A stretch of DNA of 64,000 nucleotides from assembly GCA_017303355.1 (NCBI GenBank), contig JAFLCU010000007.1:1-64000 (forward strand), written 5' to 3'. This stretch comes from Caulobacterales bacterium. GTDB taxonomy: Bacteria; Pseudomonadota; Alphaproteobacteria; Caulobacterales; Aquidulcibacteraceae. Below, in pieces: positions 7,817 to 16,488 of the stretch; within the stretch, counting starts at the first letter, position 1; every line of letters starts with the position of its first letter. The notes beneath the pieces were generated by a model that was given only the letters and a program-made list of their open reading frames with translations, was not told the origin of the DNA and made no database searches. The position numbers and the translations under genes are program-made.

Positions 7817-9082
7817 TTAGCCAGGCTTGTTGGCGCCGGCAATCGCGCCCCGATCGAGCGGCGCTTTGTCTTCGCCATAGGCGATCTCGCCGGCGGCGAC
7901 GCTGGTGCCGAGTTGCGGCGCGAATTCTTCCTTGGTGATTGAGGGCTCGCGCGTTGTGCGCCGCCAGAACATGGCCGCGCAGACGAACACGCCGGTCGCG
8001 CCCGCGAACCAGAACATGCCGGCGACATCGAACCAATCGACCAGCGGCCCCATCACGAGCGGCCCGATCACCGATCCCGCCGCCCACACGAACAACAGGC
8101 CAGCGGCGGATTGCGCGAGCTTGCCGGGCTCGGCGCGGTCCGCCATGTGCGCAACGGCGATGCCGTAAAAGCTCAGCGCGCCCGAACCCCAGACGAAAAA
8201 CAAAAGCGCCGCGGACCAGCGCAACAATTGCCCGCTCCAGAGCGCCAGCGCGAACGCCGCGAGGGCGGCGATCGTGGCAAGGCCCGCGATCACGAGCCGG
8301 CGGTCGACCCGATCCGACAAACGCCCCGCCGGCCATTGCAGCAGCAGCGAGCCGACAAAGGCGGCGGAATAGAATTCGGCGGCGGCGTTGTCGCCGTAAT
8401 GCTGAGCGGCATAGAGCGGCGCGAGCGCGAGCACGCCACCATTGACGAGGCCCGCGCCGAAACTGCCGATCACGGCCGCTGGCGCTGTCGCGAATTGTTC
8501 AACCAGCGCCAATGGCTGCGCCTTCGGCGGCGCGGGTTGTTCTGCGGCGGTGAAACAGATCGGCAGCATCGAGAGCGCCGCCAATGCGGCCGCGATCATC
8601 CATGGCTCGGCGGCGTCAGCGGCATAGTTGAAGGCGAAGAATGGTCCGATCGCGAGCGCGGCCTTGGTGAGCACCATATAGACGCTCATCACCTCCCCGC
8701 GCACACGCGTGTCGATCGAATGCGCGAGCCAACTTTCAATCACGGCGAACATCAGCGCGACAGACACGCCCGCCGCCATGCGCGTGACGCCCCACACCCA
8801 GATGTCGGCGCTGAAATGCAGCGCCAGCGTCGAGACCGCGAACACGGCGGCGCTGCCGGCATAGACACGGATGTGGCCAACACGCGCCAACATCCGCGTG
8901 GCGATCATCGCACCCATCATGAAGCCGGCCGAGTACGACGCGGCGATCAGGCCAAGCGCGGTGCGCGAGTGGCCGTCTTCCGCGACAGCGAGCGGAAGGC
9001 GAACGCCCAGCAACCCGCCCGCCAATTGCAGGATTGTAACGGCGGCGATCAGCGCGGCGACGTTGCGCAGCAGATTCGTCAT
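7817..9082 (-). CDS. MFS transporter (YcaD-like)
   Basis: This 421-residue major facilitator has about twelve hydrophobic segments in two halves. It starts MTNLLRNVAALIAAVTILQLAGG. A mid-N-terminal segment has VIESWLAHSIDTRVRGEVMS, which resembles the ESWLN...R(G/S)R block of the YcaD / bacterial multidrug-like MFS group. The first cytoplasmic loop has MLARVGHIRVYA in place of the standard G-x-x-x-D/R-R-x-G-R loop. The second half retains GRLSDRVDRR, a good copy of the MFS loop motif. The substrate is not predictable. The gene is on its own, upstream of sucC on the same strand with a 172-nt gap. Confidence 0.9.
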   Translation of the reverse strand: MTNLLRNVAALIAAVTILQLAGGLLGVRLPLAVAEDGHSRTALGLIAASYSAGFMMGAMIATRMLARVGHIRVYAGSAAVFAVSTLALHFSADIWVWGVTRMAAGVSVALMFAVIESWLAHSIDTRVRGEVMSVYMVLTKAALAIGPFFAFNYAADAAEPWMIAAALAALSMLPICFTAAEQPAPPKAQPLALVEQFATAPAAVIGSFGAGLVNGGVLALAPLYAAQHYGDNAAAEFYSAAFVGSLLLQWPAGRLSDRVDRRLVIAGLATIAALAAFALALWSGQLLRWSAALLFFVWGSGALSFYGIAVAHMADRAEPGKLAQSAAGLLFVWAAGSVIGPLVMGPLVDWFDVAGMFWFAGATGVFVCAAMFWRRTTREPSITKEEFAPQLGTSVAAGEIAYGEDKAPLDRGAIAGANKPG

Positions 9083-9138
9083 AAGACGCCGCTACATAAG
9101 CGAGTTTCCCGCGCGGCGAAACACGTCAATCCGCGCTT

Positions 9139-9675
9139 CTACCCAAAGAAAAACGCATAGAAGAAGCGCCCCGGAATGAACGTGAGCAGACCCGCGACGA
9201 TCAGCCCGCCAACGAACATGCCCGTCATGGCGCGCTGGTGCGCCTGCACCTTTTTGTTGCGGATAGCGTAGATCGCCATCGGCAGGCTAATAATGGTCCA
9301 GCCGCTCAGCAAATGGATAAACGACCACGTGTCGCCGTTGATGCCGGTGATGAAAAGGCTCGACACGGCGGCGACCGCCATCGCGAGGACCCAGGCCCAG
9401 CCCAAGGTTTTGTGAAACCGGCTCCCCTTCGGCTGGAGTAGGATGATGGTTCCGATCACAAGCGCCGCCAGCGCCGCGACGATGTGGACCTGGACCTTGA
9501 TCGGCAACGCCACCGCCAGCGCCCAATCCGGCGCATGTGGTTCGAAACCGACATGATTGAGGTAGCGCGCCAGATCGGCCCTGATCGGCCAGAGCGAGGC
9601 CGCCACGGCGACGAGTAGCACCAGCCAGCCGAGATGCGGGCGGAGACGCTGGAACAGAGTTTGTTGTTGGATCAC
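9139..9675 (-). CDS. DUF2306 family integral membrane protein
   Basis: This 178-residue membrane protein has about five hydrophobic helices. GWLVLLVAVAASLWPIRADL comes first and the rest run from about 55 to 170. A loop QPKGSRFHKTLGWAWVLAM matches the conserved K-G-x-x-x-H-(K/R)-x-x-G-W pattern of DUF2306 proteins, whose histidines suggest haem or metal binding. Function is unknown. I favour the GTG start at 9675, which has GGAG about ten bases upstream; a GTG at 9735 would add 20 residues but reach the divergent gene at 9742. The following MFS gene is on the same strand. Confidence 0.8.
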   Translation of the reverse strand: MIQQQTLFQRLRPHLGWLVLLVAVAASLWPIRADLARYLNHVGFEPHAPDWALAVALPIKVQVHIVAALAALVIGTIILLQPKGSRFHKTLGWAWVLAMAVAAVSSLFITGINGDTWSFIHLLSGWTIISLPMAIYAIRNKKVQAHQRAMTGMFVGGLIVAGLLTFIPGRFFYAFFFG

Positions 9676-9741
9676 GGGGTCGATGCTCCGGTTTGGGTCT
9701 GCTAGAGCCGTGACCCAAACCTGGAGCCAACGCACTCGACC

Positions 9742-10560
9742 ATGCGCGAACCCGCCGATCCCTTACGCCAAACGCCAGCGCCCGCGGCTCACGCTTCGCC
9801 AAATGCGGCTGAAAATCCCGAGCCTTTGCATCGCACTCTGCGCAATGTCGGCATCGCCGCGGGCGCGGGCGTGTTCCTGGCGCTGGTGGGCGCCATGGGC
9901 ATGGACCGCCTGCCGCTCGCCACCCGCCTGCTTTATTGGGTGCCGCTCATGGTTGGCGGCAGCGGCGTCGCGCATTTGATCACCACGGTCATGAGCCGTT
10001 CCCCTCGGCTGACCGAAAGCCCTTGGCTGTTTGGCGGTGCGCTCACGCTCGCCCTCAGCATCCCGATCACTTTGATCGTTTGGCTTTACACGACCTGGAC
10101 GGTCGGCATGGACCTCGATTGGCGCTTGATCCCGCAAATCTATGGCAGCGTGCTGGTGATCTGCGTCGCCATGACGGCGATCATGATTCTGGTGAACTGG
10201 CCGGGTCGGGTCACGCACGCGCCGCCCGAGGACGCCCCAGCCCCGGCGATCCGGTTCATGGAACGGTTGCCCGCCAAGCTCAAAGGCGCCGTGATCTACG
10301 CGGTATCGGCGGAAGATCATTATTTGCGCTTGCACACCTCCAAGGGCAGCGACCTGATCCTGATGCGATTGAGCGACGCGATCAGCGAGCTTGAAGGCGT
10401 TGAAGGCGCGCAGACCCATCGCTCCTGGTGGGTGGCGAAGGACGCGGTTGAAAGCGCCCGTCGCGACGGCGATCGCATGACGCTCACGCTGAAGGGCGGC
10501 GGCGAAGCGCCGGTGAGCCGTCCCAATATCAGGCCATTGCGCGAGGCTGGCTGGTTTTGA
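9742..10560 (+). CDS. LytTR-domain transcriptional regulator with membrane domain
   Basis: This is a 272-residue protein. After a 30-residue polar N-terminus come four hydrophobic helices (about 35-165: GIAAGAGVFLALVGAMG, LLYWVPLMVGGSGVA, LFGGALTLALSIPITLIVWL, GSVLVICVAMTAIMILV). The C-terminal LytTR DNA-binding domain (about 175-265) has IYAVSAEDHYLRLHT, the standard I-x-x-I/V-x-x-x-x-x-Y-x-x-(L/V)-x-T segment, and HRSWWVAKDAVE, the usual H-R-S-(Y/W)-(L/W)-V block. This architecture is common in Caulobacterales and Sphingomonadales. Its signal is unknown. It is divergent from the DUF2306 gene and its last 32 nt overlap the convergent GNAT gene. Confidence 0.92.
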   Translation: MREPADPLRQTPAPAAHASPNAAENPEPLHRTLRNVGIAAGAGVFLALVGAMGMDRLPLATRLLYWVPLMVGGSGVAHLITTVMSRSPRLTESPWLFGGALTLALSIPITLIVWLYTTWTVGMDLDWRLIPQIYGSVLVICVAMTAIMILVNWPGRVTHAPPEDAPAPAIRFMERLPAKLKGAVIYAVSAEDHYLRLHTSKGSDLILMRLSDAISELEGVEGAQTHRSWWVAKDAVESARRDGDRMTLTLKGGGEAPVSRPNIRPLREAGWF

Positions 10561-11089
10561 GCCAATCGCTCCGCGCGATCTCCCAAATGTCGTGCGGCAT
10601 GCCGGCGTGCAGCGTGCTGGCGCTTATGCGCATGCCAAGGCGCTCCGCCAGTTTTTGCGATGATGTGTTGGAGGCGTGAATCAGGCTCACGATCCGCTGC
10701 GGCTTGAAATGCGCGAACGCCCAATCGCCAGCCGCGCGCGCCGCTTCAAACGCGTAGCCCTGTCCCCAATAGTCGCGCCGCAGACCCCAGCCGAGCTCAA
10801 AGCCGACCCAACCTTCCGGCTCCCAGGCGCCAACACGGCCAATGAACGCCCCGCTCGCCTTTTCTTCCACCGCGAACAAGCCATAGCCGCGCAGCGCCCA
10901 ATGGCCGACGAACAGCGCCATGTCCCGCCAGGCTTCGGCGCGTGTTTGCACGCGCTGATCGCTGGTCAGAAAGCGCGCCGCCTCCGCGTTGCCCATCATG
11001 GCGGCGAAGGCCTCGAAATCATCCTCGCGCCAGCCGCGCAATATGAGACGCGCGGTCTCGATACGCGGCGCCTGGGCGAGATCGAACAT
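10529..11089 (-). CDS. GNAT family N-acetyltransferase (RimJ/RimL-like)
   Basis: This 186-residue protein has the RimJ/RimL-type pattern: IETARLILRGWREDDFEAF at the N-terminus, then ELGWGLRRDYWGQGYAFEAAR, where R-R-D-Y-W-G-Q-G-Y is the acetyl-CoA pyrophosphate-binding motif, and the C-terminal N-x-x-S-x-x-x-A-E-R-L-G block (ASNTSSQKLAERLGM). Such enzymes acetylate ribosomal-protein N-termini or small amines; the substrate cannot be told. It is related to the GNAT gene at 13357-13911 (same layout, including the extended W-R-x-M-A segment). Its 3' end overlaps the LytTR gene on the opposite strand. Confidence 0.92.
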   Translation of the reverse strand: MFDLAQAPRIETARLILRGWREDDFEAFAAMMGNAEAARFLTSDQRVQTRAEAWRDMALFVGHWALRGYGLFAVEEKASGAFIGRVGAWEPEGWVGFELGWGLRRDYWGQGYAFEAARAAGDWAFAHFKPQRIVSLIHASNTSSQKLAERLGMRISASTLHAGMPHDIWEIARSDWLKTSQPRAMA

Positions 11090-11095
11090 CGCGGC

Positions 11096-12526
11096 TCACT
11101 CTGAAGCGCGGAAGCTCCAATCGCTATCCGCAGCGAGATACGCGAACACCGCCCATGCGGCGACATTCTGACGAAGCGCTTCGGGATCAATCTTGTCGAG
11201 CGTGTCGTCCGCCGTGTGATGATAGTCGAAATAATCGAGGCCATCTTGGCCCAGATCAACAACCGGCACGCCAGCCGTGCGCAGATCGCCAACATCCGCG
11301 CCGCCGCTTGCGGAATTGTCGCCCAGGATAATTCCAAGCGGCGCCAATTGGCGATGGATCGCACGCCCGTATGGCGCGGCGCTGTCGGCAAAGCGCGTGC
11401 GGAAACGATAGATGCGGCCGGCACCGAAATCGCTTTCGGCGGCGACAATGTGCGTATCGTCCGCGTGCGCGCGTGCGTAGGCGGCGCCGCCATGCACGCC
11501 ATTCTCCTCGGCGCCGGCGAGCAGAATACGGATCGTACGGCGCGGACGGTGCGGCAGATCGCGGATCAGACGCGCGGCGGCTGTGACGATGGCGACGCCC
11601 GCGCCGTCATCGATGGCGCCCTGCCCCATATCCCAGGAATCCAAGTGCGCGGCGAGCAACACCACCTCTTGGGGACGTTCGCGGCCACGGATTTCAGCGA
11701 TCACGTTTCCGGACGGCGCGTTCTCGCGAATATCAGCTTCGATGTTGAGGCGCACACGCGTCGGCCCGCGCGCGGCCAGGCGCGCCAGCAAATCAGCGTC
11801 GGCGGGAGAGACCGCCGCAGCCGGCAAGCTCGCGCCTTGCGACTGACGCGATGAGCCGCCCTGGTGCGCGAAGCGGTGCGGATCAGTGCCGACAGAGCGG
11901 ACAAGGCAGGCCAGCGCGCCCTTGGCTTGCGCCACCGGCGCACAGCGGCCGCGCTTCGCGACAGCCGCACCATAGCCGGAGCCATCCTGCGTGCGCTGCA
12001 TGCGCTCGTCGATGAACACGATGCGCCCCTGCACCGCGCTCGCGGGCGCCGCTTCAAGCGCGGCCATGTCAGGGAAACGCACGATCTCCGCTTCAAGCCC
12101 GCCCGCCGGGGTGGACGGCGAGCCGCCGAGCGCGGCGATCACCATGTGCTGCTGTGTCGGCGCCACCACCGACGCTTCCTCGCGCACCGCATCCCAGTAC
12201 GGAATGGTGAACGCTTCGGTGCGGATATTGGTGAAGCGGTTTTCGCGCAGCATAGCTTCCGCCCACACGCGCGCCCGCGCCTCGGCCTCCGAGCCAGCCA
12301 GACGCGGCCCCACCTCGGTGACCAGATCTTCCACGATGTTCCAGGCAAGATCGCTTTCAAGCGCGGCGGCGCGCAAGCGATCGACGGTGCGCTGCTGCTC
12401 GGCGCTGATCGGCGCGGCCGCGGGCGGCGCTTGTGGGTTGACCGCCACGGATGTCGCCGGCTGCTGCTGAGCACTCGCCGTTGAGGCGAGCGCGAGCGCC
12501 GCCAATGCCAAAGCCAAGTTCCGCAT
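11096..12526 (-). CDS. Secreted M28 family metallopeptidase
   Basis: This 476-residue enzyme starts MRNLALALAALALASTASAQ, a Sec signal peptide with cleavage after A-S-A; I use this ATG rather than one four codons upstream. An N-terminal helix region (LAWNIVEDLVTEVGPRLAGS) and a PA-type insert precede the zinc peptidase domain. Metal-binding segments are visible: LLAAHLDSWDMGQGAIDDGAG (H and D ligands), LAGAEENGVHGG (catalytic Glu-Glu pair) and FDYHHTADDTLDKID (late His ligand). The full set of zinc ligands suggests an active periplasmic aminopeptidase or carboxypeptidase. The stop lies 6 nt before the GNAT start, so the two probably share a transcript. Confidence 0.93.
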   Translation of the reverse strand: MRNLALALAALALASTASAQQQPATSVAVNPQAPPAAAPISAEQQRTVDRLRAAALESDLAWNIVEDLVTEVGPRLAGSEAEARARVWAEAMLRENRFTNIRTEAFTIPYWDAVREEASVVAPTQQHMVIAALGGSPSTPAGGLEAEIVRFPDMAALEAAPASAVQGRIVFIDERMQRTQDGSGYGAAVAKRGRCAPVAQAKGALACLVRSVGTDPHRFAHQGGSSRQSQGASLPAAAVSPADADLLARLAARGPTRVRLNIEADIRENAPSGNVIAEIRGRERPQEVVLLAAHLDSWDMGQGAIDDGAGVAIVTAAARLIRDLPHRPRRTIRILLAGAEENGVHGGAAYARAHADDTHIVAAESDFGAGRIYRFRTRFADSAAPYGRAIHRQLAPLGIILGDNSASGGADVGDLRTAGVPVVDLGQDGLDYFDYHHTADDTLDKIDPEALRQNVAAWAVFAYLAADSDWSFRASE

Positions 12527-12637
12527 ATCGTCCCCCAAATCTCGCGCTCAAGGTGGCGGCGCAGGCGCAAGATGCAAGGGCGTTGCGACAACCGGCGCCC
12601 CCTCCCACATCAGCGACCTTCTGATAGAACCAGCCGA

Positions 12638-13360
12638 ATGCTAAAGCTCAACCCCGCGATCGACCCGGCGCCCTTCGCCCGCGCCTACGCCGCGACCAAA
12701 TGCGTGCAGATTCCGAATCTATTCGACGCCGAAAGCGCCGCCGCGCTTGAACGGGTCTTGCTGAGCCTGCCATGGCGACTCGTTTGCCAGAATGACGAAG
12801 GCCAAAATCTATTGCTGACGAAGGAGCAATTGCAGGCGCTGTCGGCTGCGGACATCGAACGGCTCGACGCAGGCATTCGCAAGCGCGCCGCGCGCAATGT
12901 CGGCTTTACCTACTTCACTTATCCGATGATCGAGGCGGTGCAACAACGTTGGGACCCCGGCCACCCCATCCATGCGCTCACGCACTTTCTCAACTCACCG
13001 CCATTCATCGAATTCGCGAGGACGCTGATCGCCTGTCCAGGACTCACCAAGATCGACGCCCAGGCGAGTAATTATCAGCCCGGCCATTTTCTCACGCGCC
13101 ACATAGACGATGGGCTGAAGAAAGAGCGGCGCGCGGCATATACGCTCGGCTTCTCCCGCAATTGGCAGCCCGATTGGGGTGGGTTGCTGATGTTCATCGA
13201 TGAAAATCTCGACGTCGCGCGCGCGCTCACGCCGCGCTTCAACACATTGACTGTGTTCGACGGCTTGCTGGTGCATTCGGTTTCGCCCGTGTCGCAGTTC
13301 GCACCCAACCCCCGGCTTTCAGTCGTTGGGTGGTTTCGCGACGATCCAATCCCGCGTTAG
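12638..13360 (+). CDS. 2OG-Fe(II) dioxygenase (prolyl-hydroxylase-like)
   Basis: This 240-residue protein starts at ATG 12638. The double-stranded beta-helix iron site is complete: His155 and Asp157 in FLTRHIDDGL, the distal His213 in DGLLVHSVSPV, and the 2-oxoglutarate-binding Arg226 in NPRLSVVGWF. The segment NWQPDWGGLLMFID is typical of proline-hydroxylase-like members that act on proteins or small molecules. The sequence ends with VGWFRDD, as in the related bacterial family. It is divergent from the M28 peptidase and its 3' end overlaps the convergent GNAT gene by 4 nt. Confidence 0.9.
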   Translation: MLKLNPAIDPAPFARAYAATKCVQIPNLFDAESAAALERVLLSLPWRLVCQNDEGQNLLLTKEQLQALSAADIERLDAGIRKRAARNVGFTYFTYPMIEAVQQRWDPGHPIHALTHFLNSPPFIEFARTLIACPGLTKIDAQASNYQPGHFLTRHIDDGLKKERRAAYTLGFSRNWQPDWGGLLMFIDENLDVARALTPRFNTLTVFDGLLVHSVSPVSQFAPNPRLSVVGWFRDDPIPR

Positions 13361-13911
13361 CGCGGGCGCGCTTTCCATGCGGCCTTGCTCTGGCCGTAGA
13401 GGTCGACCTTGTGATCGTGAAATGGCGGCGTGAGCACGACATCCTCGCGCTCGAGCTGTGAGCCCAGGCGAAGCGCGAGCGCGATCGATGGTGCGTTGCG
13501 CTTGTCGATGCAGTGGATCACGTGCTCCCAGCCCAGATGATCGAACGCCCAATCGAGCGCGGCCGTCGCACCCTCGGCGGCGAAGCCCTGCCCCATCGCG
13601 TTTTTCTTCAAGCCCCAGCCTACCTCGTCGCCGGGCCAGCCGCCTTCCTTGCCGCCCGGCCGCCACGGGCCAAGCCGGCCGATCCACTCGCCAGTGTCGC
13701 GCCGCAAGACGGAGAACATGGAATAACCGAGCAACGCCCAAGCCCCTGCGAGCGTGGCCATGCCGCGCCAAGCCGCATCGCGCGGCGCGACCCCGCCGAT
13801 GAAGCGCATTGTTTCATCTTCTTCCGCCATGGAGGCAAAGCCATCGAAATCGGCGTGCGTTGGCGGACGTAGGATGAGGCGCTCGGTGGTGAGGGTTGGG
13901 CCCAGTGTCAT
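13357..13911 (-). CDS. GNAT family N-acetyltransferase (RimJ/RimL-like)
   Basis: This 184-residue enzyme has LTTERLILRPPTHADFDGF at the start and GDEVGWGLKKNAMGQGFAAEG as the acetyl-CoA motif (here N-A-M-G-Q-G-F). A C-terminal block DKRNAPSIALALRLGSQLERE follows. It is a relative of the acetyltransferase at 10529-11089, sharing the long insert W-R-x-M-A-x-x-x-x-W-A-L-x-G-Y, which suggests an old duplication. Substrate unknown. It converges with the 2OG oxygenase, overlapping its stop by 4 nt. Confidence 0.9.
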   Translation of the reverse strand: MTLGPTLTTERLILRPPTHADFDGFASMAEEDETMRFIGGVAPRDAAWRGMATLAGAWALLGYSMFSVLRRDTGEWIGRLGPWRPGGKEGGWPGDEVGWGLKKNAMGQGFAAEGATAALDWAFDHLGWEHVIHCIDKRNAPSIALALRLGSQLEREDVVLTPPFHDHKVDLYGQSKAAWKARPR

Positions 13912-13935
13912 GCGTGGCTCTGCGTTTGAGGCGCA

Positions 13936-14070
13936 TCACTCTAGCCGACGCGCCACCACCATCTCCAAGAGTTTTTGAATCTGCCGCACCTGATCGAAAG
14001 CTTCCGCCTTGACGGCGGTTTGCCGCGCCGCCGTCGCCCCGACAGCGGCCGCCTCCCAATCGCCGTGACC
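13936..14070 (-). pseudogene. Possible relic of a small helical protein
   Basis: Between the GNAT gene and the O-methyltransferase, a minus-strand frame of 44 codons reads WEAAAVGATAARQTAVKAEA and then FDQVRQIQKLLEMVVARRLE before a stop. It has coding-like codon use and an amphipathic helix pattern. The frame is closed upstream by TGA at 14071-14073 and has no ATG near its beginning; the first usable start is an internal GTG. It looks like the C-terminal end of a gene that lost its start. I do not recognise the family. Confidence 0.3.
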
Positions 14071-14098
14071 TCACCGTAGCGCGGCGTGGCGGCGTACG

Positions 14099-14770
14099 CT
14101 ACCGCTTCAGGCAAAGCAGCAAGCCGTCGCCGATATTGGTCATGATTGCGTGGACGCGCGCGTCGGCTCTGGCCTTCACCGCCAGCGCGCGCAGTGCTGA
14201 GGTATCCGCGCTAGTGTCCGCGGGATCGACGACGCGGCCACCCCACAGCACATTGTCGAACAGCATCATGCCGCCAGGGCGCAGGAGCGTCAGGCCGGCC
14301 TCGTAATACGCCGCGCATCCCGTCTTGTCGGCGTCGATGAAGCCAAAATCGTAGGCGCCCGCTTGCCCCGCCGCGATTTGCGCCTCGAGCGTCTCGATCG
14401 CGGGCGCAAGTTTAAGTTCAATCACGTCATCCACGCCGGCCTCGCGCCAATAATGGCGCGCGCGCGTGGTCCATTCCTCGGCGATGTCGCACGCGAGCAA
14501 GTGCGCGGCGGGGCCGTGCGCTTCTTTCAACACGAGCCCGGTGGCGAGCGCCGAATAGCCGGTGAATACGCCGACCTCGAACGCGCGTTTCGCGTTGAGC
14601 ACGCGCACGAGCATTTGCATGAACGCGCCTTGCTCGGCGCTGATCTGCATCCGCGCTTGCGGCAAAGCCTGCGTTTCTTCCCGGCAACGCGCCAACACCG
14701 GAGGTTCCGGCGGATTGGCGCGCGCCAGATAGCTTACCAGTTCAGGTGAAAGACCGAGGGATGAAGACAT
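14099..14770 (-). CDS. SAM-dependent O-methyltransferase (caffeoyl-CoA OMT family)
   Basis: This 223-residue class I methyltransferase is of the Methyltransf_3 type. The SAM-binding motif I is FEVGVFTGYSALATGLVLKE. Motif II has the acidic residues of LLACDIAEEW, and FGFIDADKTGCAAYYE carries the conserved D-x-D-K metal-binding signature. MMLFDNVLWGGRVVDP follows, the family's L-x-x-D-N-x-L-W-G-G-x-V block. The metal ligands are intact, so catechol- or hydroxyl-directed methylation is likely; the substrate is unknown. It lies just downstream of metK on the same strand (9 nt), directly after the gene that makes its methyl donor. Confidence 0.93.
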   Translation of the reverse strand: MSSSLGLSPELVSYLARANPPEPPVLARCREETQALPQARMQISAEQGAFMQMLVRVLNAKRAFEVGVFTGYSALATGLVLKEAHGPAAHLLACDIAEEWTTRARHYWREAGVDDVIELKLAPAIETLEAQIAAGQAGAYDFGFIDADKTGCAAYYEAGLTLLRPGGMMLFDNVLWGGRVVDPADTSADTSALRALAVKARADARVHAIMTNIGDGLLLCLKR

Positions 14771-14779
14771 CCCTTGGAT

Positions 14780-16000
14780 TTAGGCCAGCCGCTTCAACTC
14801 GGCCACCAGGTCGTCGCGCTCCCATGTGAAGCCGCCTTCATTGTCCGGCGTGCGGCCGAAATGACCGTACGCGGCCGTGCGCGCGTAAATCGGGCGATTG
14901 AGCTTCAAATGCGTGCGGATCGCGCGGGGCGTGCAGCCATCCATCAGTTCCGGAAGCTTGGCTTCGAGAATGGCGGGATCGATCGTGTCGGCGCCGTGCA
15001 GATCGACATAGAAGCTGGTCGGGCGCGCAACGCCGATGGCGTAGCTGATCTGGATGGTGCAGCGCTCGGCGAGACCGGCGGCGACCACGTTCTTCGCCAG
15101 ATAGCGGCACGCATAGGCGGCCGAGCGGTCAACCTTCGTCGGATCCTTGCCCGAGAACGCGCCGCCGCCGTGCGGGCTTGCGCCGCCATAGGTGTCGACA
15201 ATGATCTTGCGCCCAGTCAGGCCGCTATCGCCATCGGGGCCGCCAATCTCGAACTTGCCCGTCGGATTGATGTGCCATTTGGTTTTCTTGGTGATCAGAC
15301 CTTCAGGGAAAACCGAAGCCGCGATCGGCTTGATGATCTCAGAAAAGCGCGACTGGCTGTAGCTCTTGTCGCCCAGCTTCTTCGCATGCTGGTGGCTGAC
15401 GACGATGGCGACGACCTCGACCGGCTTGCCGTTCTCGTAGCGCAGCGTGACTTGGCTCTTGGCGTCCGGCTCAAGCTCAGGGCGCTCGCCCGAGTGACGA
15501 AGCTCCGCCAAGCGCTTCAGGATGTTGTGCGAGTATTGCAGCGTCGCCGGCATGAGTTCCGGCGTTTCCTTGCAGGCGTAGCCGAACATGATGCCTTGGT
15601 CGCCGGCGCCTTCGTCTTTCTTGGCGCTGGCGTCGACGCCTTGCGCGATATGGGCGGACTGGCCGTGCAGATAGCAAGCGTACTTCGCCTTCTCCCAGTG
15701 GAAGCCCTTTTGCGCGTAGCCGATATCCTTAACCGCGGCGCGGACCTTCGGCTGCAGGCTATCGATGATCTCCTTGGTGAATTTCTTGTTGGCGGCCTTG
15801 TCATTGCCCGCCTTTCCAGCGCGGACCTCGCCGGCGAGGATGATGCGGTTCGTCGTCACCATCGTCTCGCAGGCGACGCGCGCCTCTGGATCGGCCTCGA
15901 TGAAGGCGTCGACGACGGTGTCGGAGATGCGGTCCGCGACCTTATCTGGATGGCCCTCGGACACACTTTCGCTGGTGAAGACATAATTGCTGCGCGCCAC
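14780..16000 (-). CDS. metK: S-adenosylmethionine synthetase
   Basis: This 406-residue enzyme makes SAM from methionine and ATP. It starts [20 protein letters not shown], with the ATP-binding G-H-P-D-K. The hexapeptide-like signature [13 protein letters not shown] lies near 130 and the glycine-rich loop [19 protein letters not shown] near 290. All expected lysines and aspartates are visible. The XRE regulator ends 77 nt upstream on the same strand. That leader has a small CACG-N4-CGTG hairpin, but I could not assign a known SAM riboswitch to it. Downstream the O-methyltransferase follows closely. Confidence 0.98.
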   Translation of the reverse strand: MARSNYVFTSESVSEGHPDKVADRISDTVVDAFIEADPEARVACETMVTTNRIILAGEVRAGKAGNDKAANKKFTKEIIDSLQPKVRAAVKDIGYAQKGFHWEKAKYACYLHGQSAHIAQGVDASAKKDEGAGDQGIMFGYACKETPELMPATLQYSHNILKRLAELRHSGERPELEPDAKSQVTLRYENGKPVEVVAIVVSHQHAKKLGDKSYSQSRFSEIIKPIAASVFPEGLITKKTKWHINPTGKFEIGGPDGDSGLTGRKIIVDTYGGASPHGGGAFSGKDPTKVDRSAAYACRYLAKNVVAAGLAERCTIQISYAIGVARPTSFYVDLHGADTIDPAILEAKLPELMDGCTPRAIRTHLKLNRPIYARTAAYGHFGRTPDNEGGFTWERDDLVAELKRLA

Positions 16001-16077
16001 GCGGTTTCTCCGACTGCAAACAAGCGGCTGGTAATAGGTAGAACCACGTCCGCGTGCAATTCTTGGACCCGTGACGG

Positions 16078-16488
16078 CTAGCCGCGCTTGGAAGCCTCTT
16101 CCTCGGTCAGCGCCTTAACCAATTCCACCACGCGGCGACGAATTTTCTGGCTCTTGATCGACGCAAACAGCGCCATGAGCTGCGCGCCCTCGGGCGTGGC
16201 GAGGGCGTCCTCGACATAATCCTGGCGGCTCTCAGCGACGCCGCTCGCCCGGCCAGAGGTTAACCCCTCGAAAAACTTCGCCGCCGGCATTTCGAGCGAT
16301 GAGGCAATATCATACAGCCGGCTCGCAGCTATTCGATTGACGCCCTTCTCGTATTTCTGGACCTGCTGGAAGGTAACGCCAAGTAGTTCGGCGAGCCGCT
16401 CTTGGCTCATCCCGATCTCAAGCCGACGAGATCTTACGCGCTGACCAATTTTCTTATCGACCGCATTCGCCGCGCGCTCGTCGTTCAT
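16078..16488 (-). CDS. XRE-family HTH regulator preceding metK
   Basis: This 136-residue protein has an N-terminal Cro/C1-type helix-turn-helix at about 14-70 ([20 protein letters not shown], then [16 protein letters not shown]). Its C-terminal half is helical and includes [11 protein letters not shown] at the end. The length and position between lnt and metK match a regulator conserved at this spot in alphaproteobacteria. Its start overlaps the lnt stop (16485-16488), so it is translated from the lnt message. Its target is unknown; control of metK is a reasonable inference from position only. Confidence 0.92.
   Translation of the reverse strand: MNDERAANAVDKKIGQRVRSRRLEIGMSQERLAELLGVTFQQVQKYEKGVNRIAASRLYDIASSLEMPAAKFFEGLTSGRASGVAESRQDYVEDALATPEGAQLMALFASIKSQKIRRRVVELVKALTEEEASKRG

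Noticed and set aside
16001..16077. SAM riboswitch before metK
   Set aside because: The leader has a CACG-N4-CGTG hairpin and some complementarity, but I could not match the conserved core of any SAM riboswitch class, and 77 nt leaves little room. A covariance-model search would decide.
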